A stretch of 64,000 bases of DNA from Sodalis glossinidius str. 'morsitans' (GCF_000010085.1 NC_007712.1:186001-250000), one strand, 5' to 3'; shown: positions 1-9,825, counted from the first letter of the stretch. The notes: generated by a model from the sequence alone, not told the origin. Translations and numbers: made by a program.

Positions 1-273
1 TTAATAGGTGGGCGCCCACTATCAGCAACGGGTCTATGACCTGTTGCCTTTCACCCGTCATACCGCCATGCTCCAGCGCAGCCACGTCTTTTTTGCCGCT
101 GGGGGATAGCCGGCGTTTTTCTCGGACGCTTTTTCGGCCCGCTGCGTGCGGTAGTACCGCTCGTGGCAGGGCTTTTCGGTATGCTGCGGCTAGGGTTCCA
201 ATTAGCCAATTTTGTGTCTGCAGCGTTCTGGGCATTCGGCCTGCACTGGCTGGCGCGCTTCGTCGGCCAATAA
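1..273 (+). pseudogene. DedA/VTT-family inner-membrane protein, C-terminal fragment, frameshifted
   Basis: The segment ending with TAA at 271-273 encodes a hydrophobic tail with the DedA-family signature GRFFGPLRAVVPLVAG, followed by FGM and a transmembrane stretch. Upstream residues of the same protein (QQRVYDLLPFTRH...) lie in another frame, so a frameshift falls near 95-115. Stops at 2-7 in that upstream frame suggest further damage or another shift. DedA proteins are membrane proteins implicated in lipid scrambling and proton-dependent homeostasis. The 5' end lies outside the window, so which paralogue this is cannot be told. In E. coli the gene before rmuC is udp, so the neighbourhood differs here. 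Confidence 0.6.
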
Positions 274-339
274 AAGGAGCTGGACATCTATACAGTTTCC
301 CCTTAACGTGACTGTCAGCATGAGTTAGGTGGAGGCACT

Positions 340-1935
340 ATGGATTACAGCCTGTTTTACGGTATCGGCGGCGCACTCATTGGCGTGGGGGTTGGTTGGC
401 TCATTGCTGGCACCCGTCTGCATCAGCGGCATTTGGCGCAGGAAGCGGAACGGGTCAGTCTCGAGCAGGGGCTGCAGGCGGCGCGTCAGGCGCTCGCCGA
501 CGAACAAAACATTCGCCGGCAGGCCGAACTTGCGACGCGAGAGGGCGAATGCGAGCAGCGTGATCTGTTCGGCCGGTTGGCCGCCGCCGAGGCGCGGTTG
601 ACCTCTCTTGCCCATTTTCGCCAGGAGTGCGAGCAGCTGAATCAAGAGCTGCGGGCACAGAGGGAAATTAACAGCAGCCAGAAGGCGGAACTGCGTGAAG
701 TCGCTATCCGTCTTGAGGAAACCCGGCTGGGGGCAGAAGAGAAGCAACGCCTGTTAATGAACAGCGAGCAACGCTTGTCGGCGCAGTTTGAAAATCTGGC
801 CAACCGCATCTTTGAGCACAGCGGACGCAAGGTAGACGAGCAAAATCGGCAGAGCCTTGACCGGCTGCTGATGCCGCTGCGCGAACAACTGGAGGGCTTT
901 CGCCGCCAGGTGCAGGACAGTTTTGGCCAGGAGGCGCGTGAACGCCACACGCTGGCCCATGAAATCCGCAATTTACAGCAGCTCAATGCCCAGATGGCCC
1001 AAGAGGCCGTCAATCTGACCCGCGCGCTCAAGGGAGATAACAAGGCGCAGGGAAATTGGGGCGAAGTAGTGCTTAGCAGGGTGCTGGAAGCGTCAGGGCT
1101 GCGTGAAGGTCATGAGTTCGAGACCCAGATCAGCATTCAGCAAGGCGACGGTCGACGTCTTCAGCCCGATGTGGTGGTGCGGCTGCCGCAGGGTAAAGAT
1201 GTGGTCATTGACGCGAAAATGTCGCTGGTGGCCTATGAACGTTATTTTAACAGCGATAATGATGCTGAACGCCAGTTGGCGCTCGCCGAGCATGTCAATT
1301 CGCTACGCGCCCATATGAAATTGCTGGGACGTAAAGATTATCAGCAATTGCCGGGATTACGCTCGCTGGATTATGTGCTGATGTTTGTGCCGATAGAGCC
1401 GGCCTTTATGGTGGCGATTAGCCGGCAGCCGGAGCTGATAAGCGAAGCGCTGGCGCACAATATTATGTTGGTCAGTCCCACCACGCTGTTGGTTGCGCTA
1501 CGCACTATCAATAACCTGTGGCGTTACGAGCATCAAAGCCGCAATGCTCAGCATATCGCCGAACGCGCGGCGCGCCTGTATGATAAATTGCGGCTGTTTG
1601 TCGATGATATTAATGCTATCGGCCAAAGCCTTGATAAAGCGCAAGCCAGCTACCGGCTGGCGAAGAATAAATTGTCCGACGGGCGTGGTAATATTATCGG
1701 CCAGGCTGAAGGGTTCCGCGCCCTGGGCGTAGAAATTAAACGGCCCATTGCTTCAGCGCCGGGCGTCCATGTTCCGTTTGCCGATCGCCCCGGCGAGGCG
1801 ACGGCGGCGGTGACTGACCTGCCGACAGCGGGTGCGCCACAGCAGGAGGAAGAACGCGATTCACCGACGGATGGGGCACGGGACGGGTCTGGTCCGTCAC
1901 GGCAGCCGCGTGAGGAATGCCCGCTGCGGGAGTAA
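340..1935 (+). CDS. rmuC: RmuC family DNA recombination protein
   Basis: 531 residues against 475 in E. coli. An N-terminal membrane anchor (about residues 5-25, Gly-rich) is followed by a long coiled coil (about 30-220) and then a nuclease-like core of the PD-(D/E)XK type, with the conserved run DVVIDAKMSLVAYERY near residues 288-303. RmuC limits inversions at short inverted repeats, probably by cutting DNA. The extra length is a hydrophilic Pro/Gly/Glu-rich C-terminal tail (about 480-531) that looks unstructured. The start is supported by a GGTGGAG ribosome site at 329-335. It lies upstream of ubiE in the same direction, as in E. coli. Confidence 0.93.
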   Translation: MDYSLFYGIGGALIGVGVGWLIAGTRLHQRHLAQEAERVSLEQGLQAARQALADEQNIRRQAELATREGECEQRDLFGRLAAAEARLTSLAHFRQECEQLNQELRAQREINSSQKAELREVAIRLEETRLGAEEKQRLLMNSEQRLSAQFENLANRIFEHSGRKVDEQNRQSLDRLLMPLREQLEGFRRQVQDSFGQEARERHTLAHEIRNLQQLNAQMAQEAVNLTRALKGDNKAQGNWGEVVLSRVLEASGLREGHEFETQISIQQGDGRRLQPDVVVRLPQGKDVVIDAKMSLVAYERYFNSDNDAERQLALAEHVNSLRAHMKLLGRKDYQQLPGLRSLDYVLMFVPIEPAFMVAISRQPELISEALAHNIMLVSPTTLLVALRTINNLWRYEHQSRNAQHIAERAARLYDKLRLFVDDINAIGQSLDKAQASYRLAKNKLSDGRGNIIGQAEGFRALGVEIKRPIASAPGVHVPFADRPGEATAAVTDLPTAGAPQQEEERDSPTDGARDGSGPSRQPREECPLRE

Positions 1936-2005
1936 CGTGCCGCGGTGGGGCTTTCAGCACGCATCTGTTACACTTCTCTGAAACTGATTGAGCAGGACGA
2001 CGAAC

Positions 2006-2764
2006 ATGGCAGATGACGACAAGCGTGAAACGACCCACTTCGGGTACCGCACCGTAGCGAAGGACCAGAAAGCGTTGATGGTGGCGGATGTCTTTCACTC
2101 CGTCGCGGCAAAATACGATTTGATGAATGACCTGATGTCCTTCGGTATTCACCGCATCTGGAAACGTTTCACTATCCAGTGCAGCGGCGTGCGCCCCGGG
2201 CAAAAAGTTCTGGATCTGGCAGGCGGCACCGGCGATATGACCGCCAAATTTTCACGTCTGGTGGGTGAAGACGGGGAGGTGGTGCTGGCGGACATCAACG
2301 ACTCCATGCTGAAGGTGGGGCTTGAGAAGCTGCGTAATCGCGGCATTCTGGGCAATGTCAGCTATGTTCAGGCCAATGCTGAAGCGCTGCCGTTTCCGGA
2401 TGATACCTTCGACTGTATTACCATTTCGTTTGGTCTGCGCAACGTGACCGAGAAAGAGCAGGCGTTAAAGTCTATGTACCGGGTGCTGAAACCCGGCGGG
2501 CGACTGCTGATTCTTGAGTTTTCCACCCCGCGTTTCAAGCCGCTTAAAAAAGCTTACGATCTCTACTCCTTCCACGTTCTGCCGCGCATCGGCGAAATGG
2601 TGGCCCGGGATGCTGGTAGCTATCGCTATCTGGCGGAGTCCATCCGCATGCATCCGGATCAGGAAACACTCAAATCGATGATGCTGGATGCCGGGTTCGA
2701 CAGCGCCGAATATTTCAATATGACCGGCGGCATCGTGGCCCTGCACCGCGGTTATAAATTCTGA
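2006..2764 (+). CDS. ubiE: Ubiquinone/menaquinone C-methyltransferase UbiE
   Basis: 252 residues, matching E. coli UbiE (251) along its whole length. It is a class I SAM-dependent methyltransferase that methylates the ring carbon of demethylmenaquinone and of the 2-methoxy benzoquinol intermediate. Motif I (VLDLAGGTGD) and the acidic motif II (VVLADIN) are present, along with NVTEKEQALKSMYRVLKPGG. The ATG at 2006 is chosen because the homologous protein starts here. A TTG six codons upstream is in frame but lacks homologous residues. First gene of the ubiE-ubiJ-ubiB cluster; 12 bases separate it from ubiJ. Confidence 0.97.
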   Translation: MADDDKRETTHFGYRTVAKDQKALMVADVFHSVAAKYDLMNDLMSFGIHRIWKRFTIQCSGVRPGQKVLDLAGGTGDMTAKFSRLVGEDGEVVLADINDSMLKVGLEKLRNRGILGNVSYVQANAEALPFPDDTFDCITISFGLRNVTEKEQALKSMYRVLKPGGRLLILEFSTPRFKPLKKAYDLYSFHVLPRIGEMVARDAGSYRYLAESIRMHPDQETLKSMMLDAGFDSAEYFNMTGGIVALHRGYKF

Positions 2765-2776
2765 TCGGGATATGAC

Positions 2777-3385
2777 ATGTTGCTGATGCCGTTGATAAGC
2801 GCAACGCTGGAAGTCGTGCTTGAACGCCTGCTTTATCAAGATCGCGCTATGTCCGCCGCCCGTGAGCGCCTGAAAGGTAAAGTTTTGCGGTTTGAATTGG
2901 CCGAATGGGAGACGCCGGTTATTCTGGTATTCGGCGAGCGTCAGGTGGATGTGCTCAACGCCTGGGATGGCGCGGCTGATTGCACGGTGCGCACCCGTCT
3001 TGCCACATTGCCGGCGCTGCGGGAACGTCAGCAGTTGACGCAGCTGATTAAGCAAGGCTTCCTAGACGTAGAGGGCGATCTCCAGTGCCTGCAGCAATTC
3101 GCCGCGCTGCTGGATATGGCTGAATTCGATGGGGCTGAACTGCTGGCCCCCTGGATAGGCGATATCGCCGCTGAAAGCGTCAGTCGAACGGTCGCGCGCT
3201 GGCTGACCAGCACGCCGCGGTTGTTGCGCACCGGCCAAGGGCGGGTGATGCAGGCAATAACTGATGAATGGCGCCTGGCGCCCTCGGCCCTGGAACAGGC
3301 GTGGTTTTGCGGCGAAGTGGATGAGGTCACCCGGGCCGGCGAGAATCTGGCGGCCCGCCTGGAAAAATTGGAGGCCAGCAGATGA
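2777..3385 (+). CDS. ubiJ: Ubiquinone biosynthesis accessory factor UbiJ (SCP2 domain)
   Basis: 202 residues, close to E. coli UbiJ/YigP (201). The N-terminal half carries the SCP2-like lipid-binding fold, with the conserved VFGERQVDVLNAWDGAADC region. The C-terminus is a helical stretch ending in ARLEKLEA. In E. coli UbiJ binds ubiquinone intermediates and, with UbiK, supports the soluble Ubi metabolon. Its stop overlaps the start of ubiB by 4 bases (ATGA at 3382-3385), implying translational coupling. Confidence 0.93.
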   Translation: MLLMPLISATLEVVLERLLYQDRAMSAARERLKGKVLRFELAEWETPVILVFGERQVDVLNAWDGAADCTVRTRLATLPALRERQQLTQLIKQGFLDVEGDLQCLQQFAALLDMAEFDGAELLAPWIGDIAAESVSRTVARWLTSTPRLLRTGQGRVMQAITDEWRLAPSALEQAWFCGEVDEVTRAGENLAARLEKLEASR

Positions 3386-5016
3386 TATTCGGAGAGCTCC
3401 GCCGCCTCTATCTGATTATTGGTGTCATGCTCAGCTACGGCCTGGATGAGCTTATCCCGAAAACGCGGTTGACTCTGCCGCTGCGGCTGGGACGCAATTT
3501 GCTGTTCTGGATGCCGAACAACCATGCACAACGCATGCTGGGCGAACGTTTACGCCTGGCGTTGCAGGAACTGGGTCCGGTATGGATCAAGTTCGGCCAG
3601 ATGCTTTCGACCCGCCGCGATCTGTTTCCGCCGGCCATCGCCGATCAGCTGGCGATGCTGCAAGACCGGGTGCAGCCCTTTGACGGCGCCCTGGCGCGCG
3701 CGCATATCGAGCGTTCCATGGGGCAGCCGCTGGAAACCTGGTTCGACGATTTTCAGCAGGAACCGCTGGCTTCCGCCTCGATTGCGCAGGTGCATACTGC
3801 CCGGCTAAAAAACGGCCAAGAGGTGGTGATCAAAGTGATCCGCCCGGATATCTTGCCGATGATCAAAGCCGATATGCGTCTGATGTACCGGCTGGCCAGC
3901 TGGGTGCCGCATCTGCTGCCGGACGGTCGACGTCTGCGGCCGGTCGAGGTCGTGCTGGAATATGAAAAGACGCTGCTCGATGAACTCAATTTGCTGCGTG
4001 AAGCGGCCAATGCCATCCAGTTGCGACGTAATTTTGACGGTAGCCCGATGCTGTATATCCCGGAGGTCTACCCGGACTACTGCAGTGAAACCATGATGGT
4101 GATGGAGCGCATCTATGGCGTACCGGTCAATGATGTGGCCGCGCTGGAGAAGCAGGGCACCAATATGAAGCTGCTGGCGGAGCGCGGGGTACAGGTCTTT
4201 TTTACCCAGGTTTTCCGTGATAGTTTTTTTCACGGCGATATGCACCCTGGCAACATTTTCGTCAGTTTTGAACATCCCGAGAACCCGCAGTATATCGGTA
4301 TCGACTGTGGTATTGTCGGATCGCTTAATAAAGAAGATAAGCGCTATCTGGCGGAAAATTTTATCGCTTTTTTCAACCGCGATTACCGCAAGGTAGCGGA
4401 GCTGCACGTGGACTCCGGCTGGGTGCCGCCGGATACCAATGTCGAAGATTTCGAGTTTGCTATTCGCACCGTCTGCGAGCCTATTTTTGAAAAGCCGCTG
4501 GCGGAAATTTCCTTTGGCCACGTACTATTGAATCTTTTTAATACCGCGCGGCGGTTTAATATGGAAGTGCAACCGCAGCTGGTATTACTGCAAAAAACGC
4601 TACTGTATATTGAAGGCGTCGGGCGCCAGCTTTATCCTCAGCTGGATTTATGGAAAACGGCCAAGCCTTTTCTGGAAGAATGGATCAAGGATCAGATGGG
4701 TCTGCCGGCCATTCTGCGCGCGCTTAAGGAAAAGGCGCCCTATTGGGCGGAAAAGTTGCCCGAGTTGCCCGAACTTGTTTACGACGGCTTCAAGCAACAT
4801 CGCCTGTTGCAGAAAAGCGTCGATCGCTTGACGGTGGAAATGCGGGTTCATCACGTGCGCCAAAGCCAATCCCGTTTTCTGTTCGGCATTGGCGCCACGC
4901 TGCTGCTCATTGGCACGTTTTTAATGACGCAAGGCGCTGACGAAGGATCCCTGCCGGCCTGGCTTATGGCCGCCGGTACCGTCAGTTGGATTATCGGCTG
5001 GAAACGCACTGCGTAG
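3382..5016 (+). CDS. ubiB: UbiB, atypical kinase/ATPase of ubiquinone synthesis
   Basis: 544 residues (E. coli 546). It shows the ADCK/UbiB protein-kinase-like family hallmarks: the KxGQ-type motif in WIKFGQMLSTRRDLFP, the Ala-rich loop ASIAQVHTA, the catalytic-type HGDMHPGNI and the DCGIVG metal-binding motif. Two transmembrane helices close the protein (about 497-515 and 523-540), anchoring it in the inner membrane. UbiB is needed for coenzyme Q synthesis and probably uses ATPase activity to extract lipid intermediates. It is translated from the ATGA overlap with ubiJ. Confidence 0.97.
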   Translation: MIFGELRRLYLIIGVMLSYGLDELIPKTRLTLPLRLGRNLLFWMPNNHAQRMLGERLRLALQELGPVWIKFGQMLSTRRDLFPPAIADQLAMLQDRVQPFDGALARAHIERSMGQPLETWFDDFQQEPLASASIAQVHTARLKNGQEVVIKVIRPDILPMIKADMRLMYRLASWVPHLLPDGRRLRPVEVVLEYEKTLLDELNLLREAANAIQLRRNFDGSPMLYIPEVYPDYCSETMMVMERIYGVPVNDVAALEKQGTNMKLLAERGVQVFFTQVFRDSFFHGDMHPGNIFVSFEHPENPQYIGIDCGIVGSLNKEDKRYLAENFIAFFNRDYRKVAELHVDSGWVPPDTNVEDFEFAIRTVCEPIFEKPLAEISFGHVLLNLFNTARRFNMEVQPQLVLLQKTLLYIEGVGRQLYPQLDLWKTAKPFLEEWIKDQMGLPAILRALKEKAPYWAEKLPELPELVYDGFKQHRLLQKSVDRLTVEMRVHHVRQSQSRFLFGIGATLLLIGTFLMTQGADEGSLPAWLMAAGTVSWIIGWKRTA

Positions 5017-5066
5017 CCGTCGGTGAAACGTTAACCCGAGTTTTACCCCTTTTGTGAGGCAAAGTT

Positions 5067-5333
5067 ATGGGTGGTATTAGCATTACACAGTTACTGATCA
5101 TTGCGTCTATCGTGGTGGTGTTGTTCGGCACCAAGAAACTGCGCGGCCTGGGATCGGATTTGGGCGCCTCGATTAAAGGCTTTAAAAAATCCATGAGCGA
5201 GGATGACAACACGACGTCGACATCGTCGGACAAGTCCTCTCAGGATGCCGATTTTACCGCGCCGCCCATTGAGCCGAAAGCCAACCTGGCATGTCCGGAT
5301 GAAGCCAAAAATAAAGATAAAGAGCATGTATAA
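5067..5333 (+). CDS. tatA: Sec-independent translocase subunit TatA
   Basis: 88 residues with the standard TatA layout: a short N-terminal transmembrane helix (about 5-21), the FGTKKLRGLGSDLG hinge, an amphipathic helix, and a polar Ser/Thr/Asp-rich tail. TatA oligomers form the pore through which TatC/TatB deliver folded twin-arginine substrates. Only 3 bases separate it from tatB, so tatABC is an operon. Confidence 0.96.
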   Translation: MGGISITQLLIIASIVVVLFGTKKLRGLGSDLGASIKGFKKSMSEDDNTTSTSSDKSSQDADFTAPPIEPKANLACPDEAKNKDKEHV

Positions 5334-5336
5334 GCC

Positions 5337-6035
5337 GTGTTCGATATTGGATTTGGTGAGCTTATGCTGTTATTCGTTATCGGACTGGTGGTGCTGGGTC
5401 CGGAACGGCTGCCGGTTGCGGTCAGGACGGTGACAGGGTGGATCAGGGCAATACGATCTATGGCGTCGACGGTGCAGAACGAATTAACGCAGGAGCTTAA
5501 GCTGCAAGAGTTGCAGGACAGCCTGAAAAAAGTCGAAGAGGCCAGTAAAAACAATCTGTCGCCGGAGCTGAAAGCTTCTATGGAGGAGCTGCGTGAGGCG
5601 GCGGAGTCCATGAAGAAATATTTCAAGGGTATCAATAGCGCAGCACTGGACCCGACTGAACCGCATACCATTCATAACCCGCTGGTCACCGATCCGGAGG
5701 CGTTGCATGACGGCGTGACGCCGGCGGAGGGCGATCGTCAGGCTGAAGCGCCGCTAATGGCGCCAAGCGTCAAGGCTTCTGCGCCGGCCGATTCGGTCGC
5801 TAATCCGGGTGAGCCGATTGCAGCCGCTGCTATCGGCCAGCCGGCTGCCGCAAGCGTTGATGCTGCTTCGACCTCGCCGAGCGCCAAAGTATCCGCGCCG
5901 GCTGATTCCGCCGCAAACCTGGCCACGCAGGCTGCGACGCCCGCCGCGCCGGCGCCGGCACCAGAAGAACCCGGCAGAGCGGCAACCGCCACGGGGCCGG
6001 CTTCGTCCACTTCTCCACTGAATAATGATCGCTAG
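5337..6035 (+). CDS. tatB: Sec-independent translocase subunit TatB with extended Ala/Pro tail
   Basis: 232 residues, clearly longer than E. coli TatB (171). Residues 1-115 are canonical: a transmembrane helix, LGPERLPVAVRTVTGWIRA, then an amphipathic and coiled helix region, and HTIHNPLV. The start is GTG, as in E. coli (the conserved VFDIGF reading). From about residue 140 the tail is low-complexity Ala/Pro/Ser with an imperfect internal duplication (KASAPADSVAN and KVSAPADSAAN, about 38 residues apart). TatB binds the signal peptide together with TatC. The tail is probably a disordered cytoplasmic extension without a catalytic role. Confidence 0.95.
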   Translation: MFDIGFGELMLLFVIGLVVLGPERLPVAVRTVTGWIRAIRSMASTVQNELTQELKLQELQDSLKKVEEASKNNLSPELKASMEELREAAESMKKYFKGINSAALDPTEPHTIHNPLVTDPEALHDGVTPAEGDRQAEAPLMAPSVKASAPADSVANPGEPIAAAAIGQPAAASVDAASTSPSAKVSAPADSAANLATQAATPAAPAPAPEEPGRAATATGPASSTSPLNNDR

Positions 6036-6038
6036 TCC

Positions 6039-6809
6039 ATGGCCGTTGATGATACCCAACCTCTGATCAGTCACTTAATCGAACTGCGCAAGCGGCTACT
6101 TTATTGCATCCTTAGCGTGCTGGTGGTTTTTTTGGCGCTGATTTATTTTGCTAACGATATTTATCAGCTGATATCCGCACCGCTTATCAAACAGCTACCG
6201 GTGGGCGCCAGCATGATCGCGACGGATGTCGCGTCGCCGTTCTTCACGCCAATCAAGCTGACCATCATCGTCTCGGTATTTGTCTCCGCGCCGCTGTTGC
6301 TCTACCAGGTATGGGCGTTCGTTGCTCCCGCGCTGTACAAACATGAACGGCGGCTGATGATGCCGCTATTGTTCTCCAGCACGCTGCTGTTTTACGCCGG
6401 TATGGCTTTCGCCTATTTCGTCGTCTTCCCGCTGGCCTTCAGTTTCTTTGCCCACACCGCCCCGCGCGGCGTGCTTATCGCGACCGATATCAATAATTAT
6501 CTCGATTTCGTCATGGCATTGTTTATGGCGTTCGGGGTGTCGTTTGAAGTGCCGGTGGCGATCGTACTGCTGTGCTGGAGCGGCGTGGTGACGCCGGAGG
6601 ATCTGCGCAAAAAGCGGCCCTATGTGCTCGTCGGCGCCTTTGTCATTGGTATGCTGCTGACGCCGCCGGATGTGTTTTCCCAGACGCTATTGGCAATACC
6701 CATGTACCTGCTGTTTGAAATCGGCTTTTTCTTCGCCCGGTTCTATGTTGGTAAAGGGCGCAAACGTGATGAGGAAAGAGGAAGATCCCGAGGAGACGAG
6801 CCTGAGTAA
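6039..6809 (+). CDS. tatC: Sec-independent translocase subunit TatC
   Basis: 256 residues (E. coli 258) with six predicted transmembrane helices. The family motifs are visible: SHLIELRKRLL at the N-terminus, FFTPIKLT in the first periplasmic loop, and LYQVWAFVAPALYKHERR. TatC is the receptor for twin-arginine signal peptides. It follows tatB by 3 bases. tatD, which comes next in E. coli, is absent: rfaH begins about 100 bases further on, in reverse orientation. Confidence 0.97.
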   Translation: MAVDDTQPLISHLIELRKRLLYCILSVLVVFLALIYFANDIYQLISAPLIKQLPVGASMIATDVASPFFTPIKLTIIVSVFVSAPLLLYQVWAFVAPALYKHERRLMMPLLFSSTLLFYAGMAFAYFVVFPLAFSFFAHTAPRGVLIATDINNYLDFVMALFMAFGVSFEVPVAIVLLCWSGVVTPEDLRKKRPYVLVGAFVIGMLLTPPDVFSQTLLAIPMYLLFEIGFFFARFYVGKGRKRDEERGRSRGDEPE

Positions 6810-6913
6810 CACCGGTATGCGCCACGATGACGTCTGTCAGGACTAAGGCGGTTTGGGCTGTAGGTAGCTGCTATGGCCAGATTTTTCGGCGTTGTCCGCC
6901 GCGCTAATACGGG

Positions 6914-7405
6914 CTACTGCATTTTCTGAAACAGACGATTATCCAGGCTTTGATAGACCTGTTTGTTCAATAGATTCAGCAACAGCATAGAGCGCGCCTC
7001 GCCGTCGGGTTCGGTGTAAATGGCCTGCAGCCCCTCAAATACTCCGGTGGTGATCAATACCTTATCGCCGGATAAAGGCGTCTCAGGATCGGTCACGTTG
7101 TCAAAACTATGCTCGCGCAGATCGTTAATGACTGCGGAAGGGATAATTACCGGTAAGCTGCCGAAGCGGACAAAGTGGCTTACACCGCGGGTTGCGCTGA
7201 TGGTGGTCGTATGGATCGTTTCCGGATCGAACTCGATAAACAGATAGTTTGGAAACAGTGGCTCGCAGGTTTCTGTGCGCTTGCCCCGGATGATTTTCTC
7301 CAGGGTGACCATCGGCGTCAAACAGGCAACGGCCTGCCGTTCCAGATGTTCTTTAGCTCGCAGTAATTGCCCGCGTTTACAATACAATAAATACCAAGCT
7401 TCCAT
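6914..7405 (-). CDS. rfaH: Transcription antiterminator RfaH
   Basis: 163 residues, as in E. coli (162). The NusG-type N-terminal domain is clear (WYLLYCKRGQLLRAKEHLERQ; LFPNYLFIEFDPE), followed by the switchable C-terminal KOW domain (about 110-163). RfaH is recruited at ops sites to long operons such as LPS core genes and couples transcription to translation. No ops element is evident beside this gene. It is transcribed divergently from ubiD. Confidence 0.95.
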   Translation of the reverse strand: MEAWYLLYCKRGQLLRAKEHLERQAVACLTPMVTLEKIIRGKRTETCEPLFPNYLFIEFDPETIHTTTISATRGVSHFVRFGSLPVIIPSAVINDLREHSFDNVTDPETPLSGDKVLITTGVFEGLQAIYTEPDGEARSMLLLNLLNKQVYQSLDNRLFQKMQ

Positions 7406-7588
7406 AGTAACAATTTACCTATCTCATCGAAGTCTCAGCATAGCAAAAGCCATAACATATATATAGCACAGGACGCCGCCGCTGTCGGGCAGTCAGGACG
7501 GCTTATTTTTACCGATCTTTGACAAAAGGCCAGCAAGGCTGATAAACAGATCTTATAATGCAGGCTAAATAATGTTCCTGATGAAGCT

Positions 7589-9073
7589 ATGAAATACCGT
7601 GACTTGCGCGACTTCCTCGCCCTGCTGGAGCAGCGAGGAGAATTAAAACGAATCAGCTTGCCCATCGATCCCTATCTGGAAATGACGGAGATTGCCGACC
7701 GCACGCTGCGCGCCGGCGGTCCGGCACTTCTGTTTGAAAACCCGAAAGGGTACACCATGCCGGTGCTGTGCAACCTGTTCGGCACCCCTGAACGGGTGGC
7801 GCTCGGTATGGGTCAGGAGAGCGTTAACGCTTTGCGCGATGTGGGCAAATTGCTGGCGTTTTTAAAAGAGCCGGAGCCGCCTAAGGGCTTTCGCGATTTG
7901 CTGGACAAGGCTCCCCAATTTCGCCAGGTGCTGCATATGCCGACCAAACGGCTGAACTCTGCGCCTTGCCAGGAACAGATCTGGCAGGGGGAGGATGTGG
8001 ATCTCGGCCGTATTCCGATCATGCACTGTTGGCCCGGCGACGCCGCGCCGCTTATCACCTGGGGGCTTACGGTCACCCGCGGGCCGCACAAGGAACGGCA
8101 AAATCTTGGTATCTATCGCCAGCAGGTATTAGGCAAAAATAAAGTGATTATGCGCTGGCTCTCGCACCGCGGCGGGGCGCTGGATTTCCAGGAATGGACG
8201 CAGCAAAATCCTGGTCAACGCTTTCCGGTCGCGGTTGCACTCGGTGCCGACCCGGCGACGATCCTGGCCGCGGTAACGCCGGTGCCTGATACGCTCTCCG
8301 AATACGCTTTCGCAGGCCTGCTGCGCGGCAGCAAAACCAAGGTGGTCAAGTGTGCGTCCTGCGATTTGGACGTACCGGCCAGCGCCGAAATCGTGCTGGA
8401 AGGTTACCTGGAGACGGGCGAAACGGCGACGGAAGGACCGTATGGCGATCATACCGGCTATTACAATGAAACCGATAGCTTCCCGGTTTTTACCATCACC
8501 CATATTACGCAGCGGCGCGATGCGCTGTACCACTCAACTTATACCGGTCGCCCGCCCGATGAACCGGCGGTAATGGGCGAAGCGCTTAATGAAGTCTTCG
8601 TACCTATTTTGCAAAAACAGTTCCCGGAAATCGTGGATTTCTATTTGCCGCCGGAAGGGTGTTCCTATCGTCTGGCGGTGGTCACCATCAAAAAACAATA
8701 TGCCGGTCATGCCAAGCGGGTGATGATGGGCGTCTGGTCTTTCCTGCGTCAATTCATGTATACCAAATTTGTCATCGTATGCGATGATGATATTAATGCA
8801 CGTAATTGGAAAGACGTGATTTGGGCGATGACCACCCGAATGGATCCAGCACGCGATACGGTCTTGATGGAAAATACGCCGATAGATTATCTTGATTTCG
8901 CTTCGCCGGTTTCCGGACTAGGCTCGAAAATGGGCATGGACGCGACAAATAAATGGCCGGGAGAAACGCAGCGCGAATGGGGCACGCCGATTGAAATGGA
9001 TCGGACGGTACGCGCGCGCGTTGACGCTATCTGGGACCAACTGGCTATCCTGAACAATGGTCACGAGTCGTAA
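7589..9073 (+). CDS. ubiD: 4-hydroxy-3-polyprenylbenzoate decarboxylase UbiD
   Basis: 494 residues, full length relative to E. coli UbiD (497, which has three more N-terminal residues). It is the prenylated-FMN-dependent decarboxylase of ubiquinone synthesis, with highly conserved runs such as [14 protein letters not shown] and [15 protein letters not shown]. The ATG at 7589 gives [10 protein letters not shown], aligning with the E. coli MKYNDLRDFL. The cofactor is made by UbiX, which is not in this window. Confidence 0.97.
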
Positions 9074-9123
9074 TATACGTGGCGCCCGTGGCAATTTGCT
9101 TAATGACCCGACAGAGGGACTGC

Positions 9124-9825
9124 ATGACAACATTGACCTGTAAGGTCTCTTCCGTGGATGCCATTACTGATACTGTTTACCGCGTACGGCTGGCACCGGA
9201 AGCGGCTTTCCACTTCCGCGCCGGTCAGTACCTGATGGTGGTAATGGATGAACGTGATAAACGGCCTTTTTCCCTGGCGTCGACGCCCATGGAAACGACG
9301 TTTATCGAGCTGCATATCGGCGCTTCCGAACTCAATCTGTATGCGATGGCGGTCATGGACCGTATCCTGAAAGAAAGGGAAATCACCGTCGAAGTCCCGC
9401 AAGGCGAAGCCTGGTTACGTGACAATACCGACCGGCCGATCGTGCTGATCGCCGGTGGCACCGGCTTCTCTTACGCACGTTCTATTTTATTGACGGTGCT
9501 GGCGCGCCAGCCCGAGCGAAAAGTGGCGATATACTGGGGGGGACGGGAGCGAGATCATCTGTATGATTTAGACGGGCTGGAAGCGCTTACCCTACTGCAT
9601 CCGCAATTGTCTGTGGTACCGGTTGTGGAACAGCCTGATGAGTACTGGCAGGGTCGTTCCGGCACAGTGCTGATGGCGGTGATGCAGGACTATGGCTCTC
9701 TGGAACCCTACGATATTTATATCGCGGGGCGCTTTGAAATGGCGAAAATCGCCCGTGAACGTTTCTGCGCCGAGCGCAGCGCCGTGGTCGAACGCATTTT
9801 TGGTGACGCTTTCGCTTTTATCTAA
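9124..9825 (+). CDS. fre: NAD(P)H-flavin reductase Fre
   Basis: 233 residues, the same length as E. coli Fre. The flavin site motif RPFSLAS follows RAGQYLMVVMDERDK. The nucleotide-binding IAGGTGFSYARSI and the C-terminal GDAFAFI are intact. Fre supplies reduced flavin, for example to ferric iron reduction. The start at 9124 (MTTLTCKVSS) matches the E. coli start; a longer in-frame extension from 9079 has no homologous residues. In E. coli fadA and fadB lie between fre and pepQ; here only 109 bases separate them. Confidence 0.96.
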   Translation: MTTLTCKVSSVDAITDTVYRVRLAPEAAFHFRAGQYLMVVMDERDKRPFSLASTPMETTFIELHIGASELNLYAMAVMDRILKEREITVEVPQGEAWLRDNTDRPIVLIAGGTGFSYARSILLTVLARQPERKVAIYWGGRERDHLYDLDGLEALTLLHPQLSVVPVVEQPDEYWQGRSGTVLMAVMQDYGSLEPYDIYIAGRFEMAKIARERFCAERSAVVERIFGDAFAFI

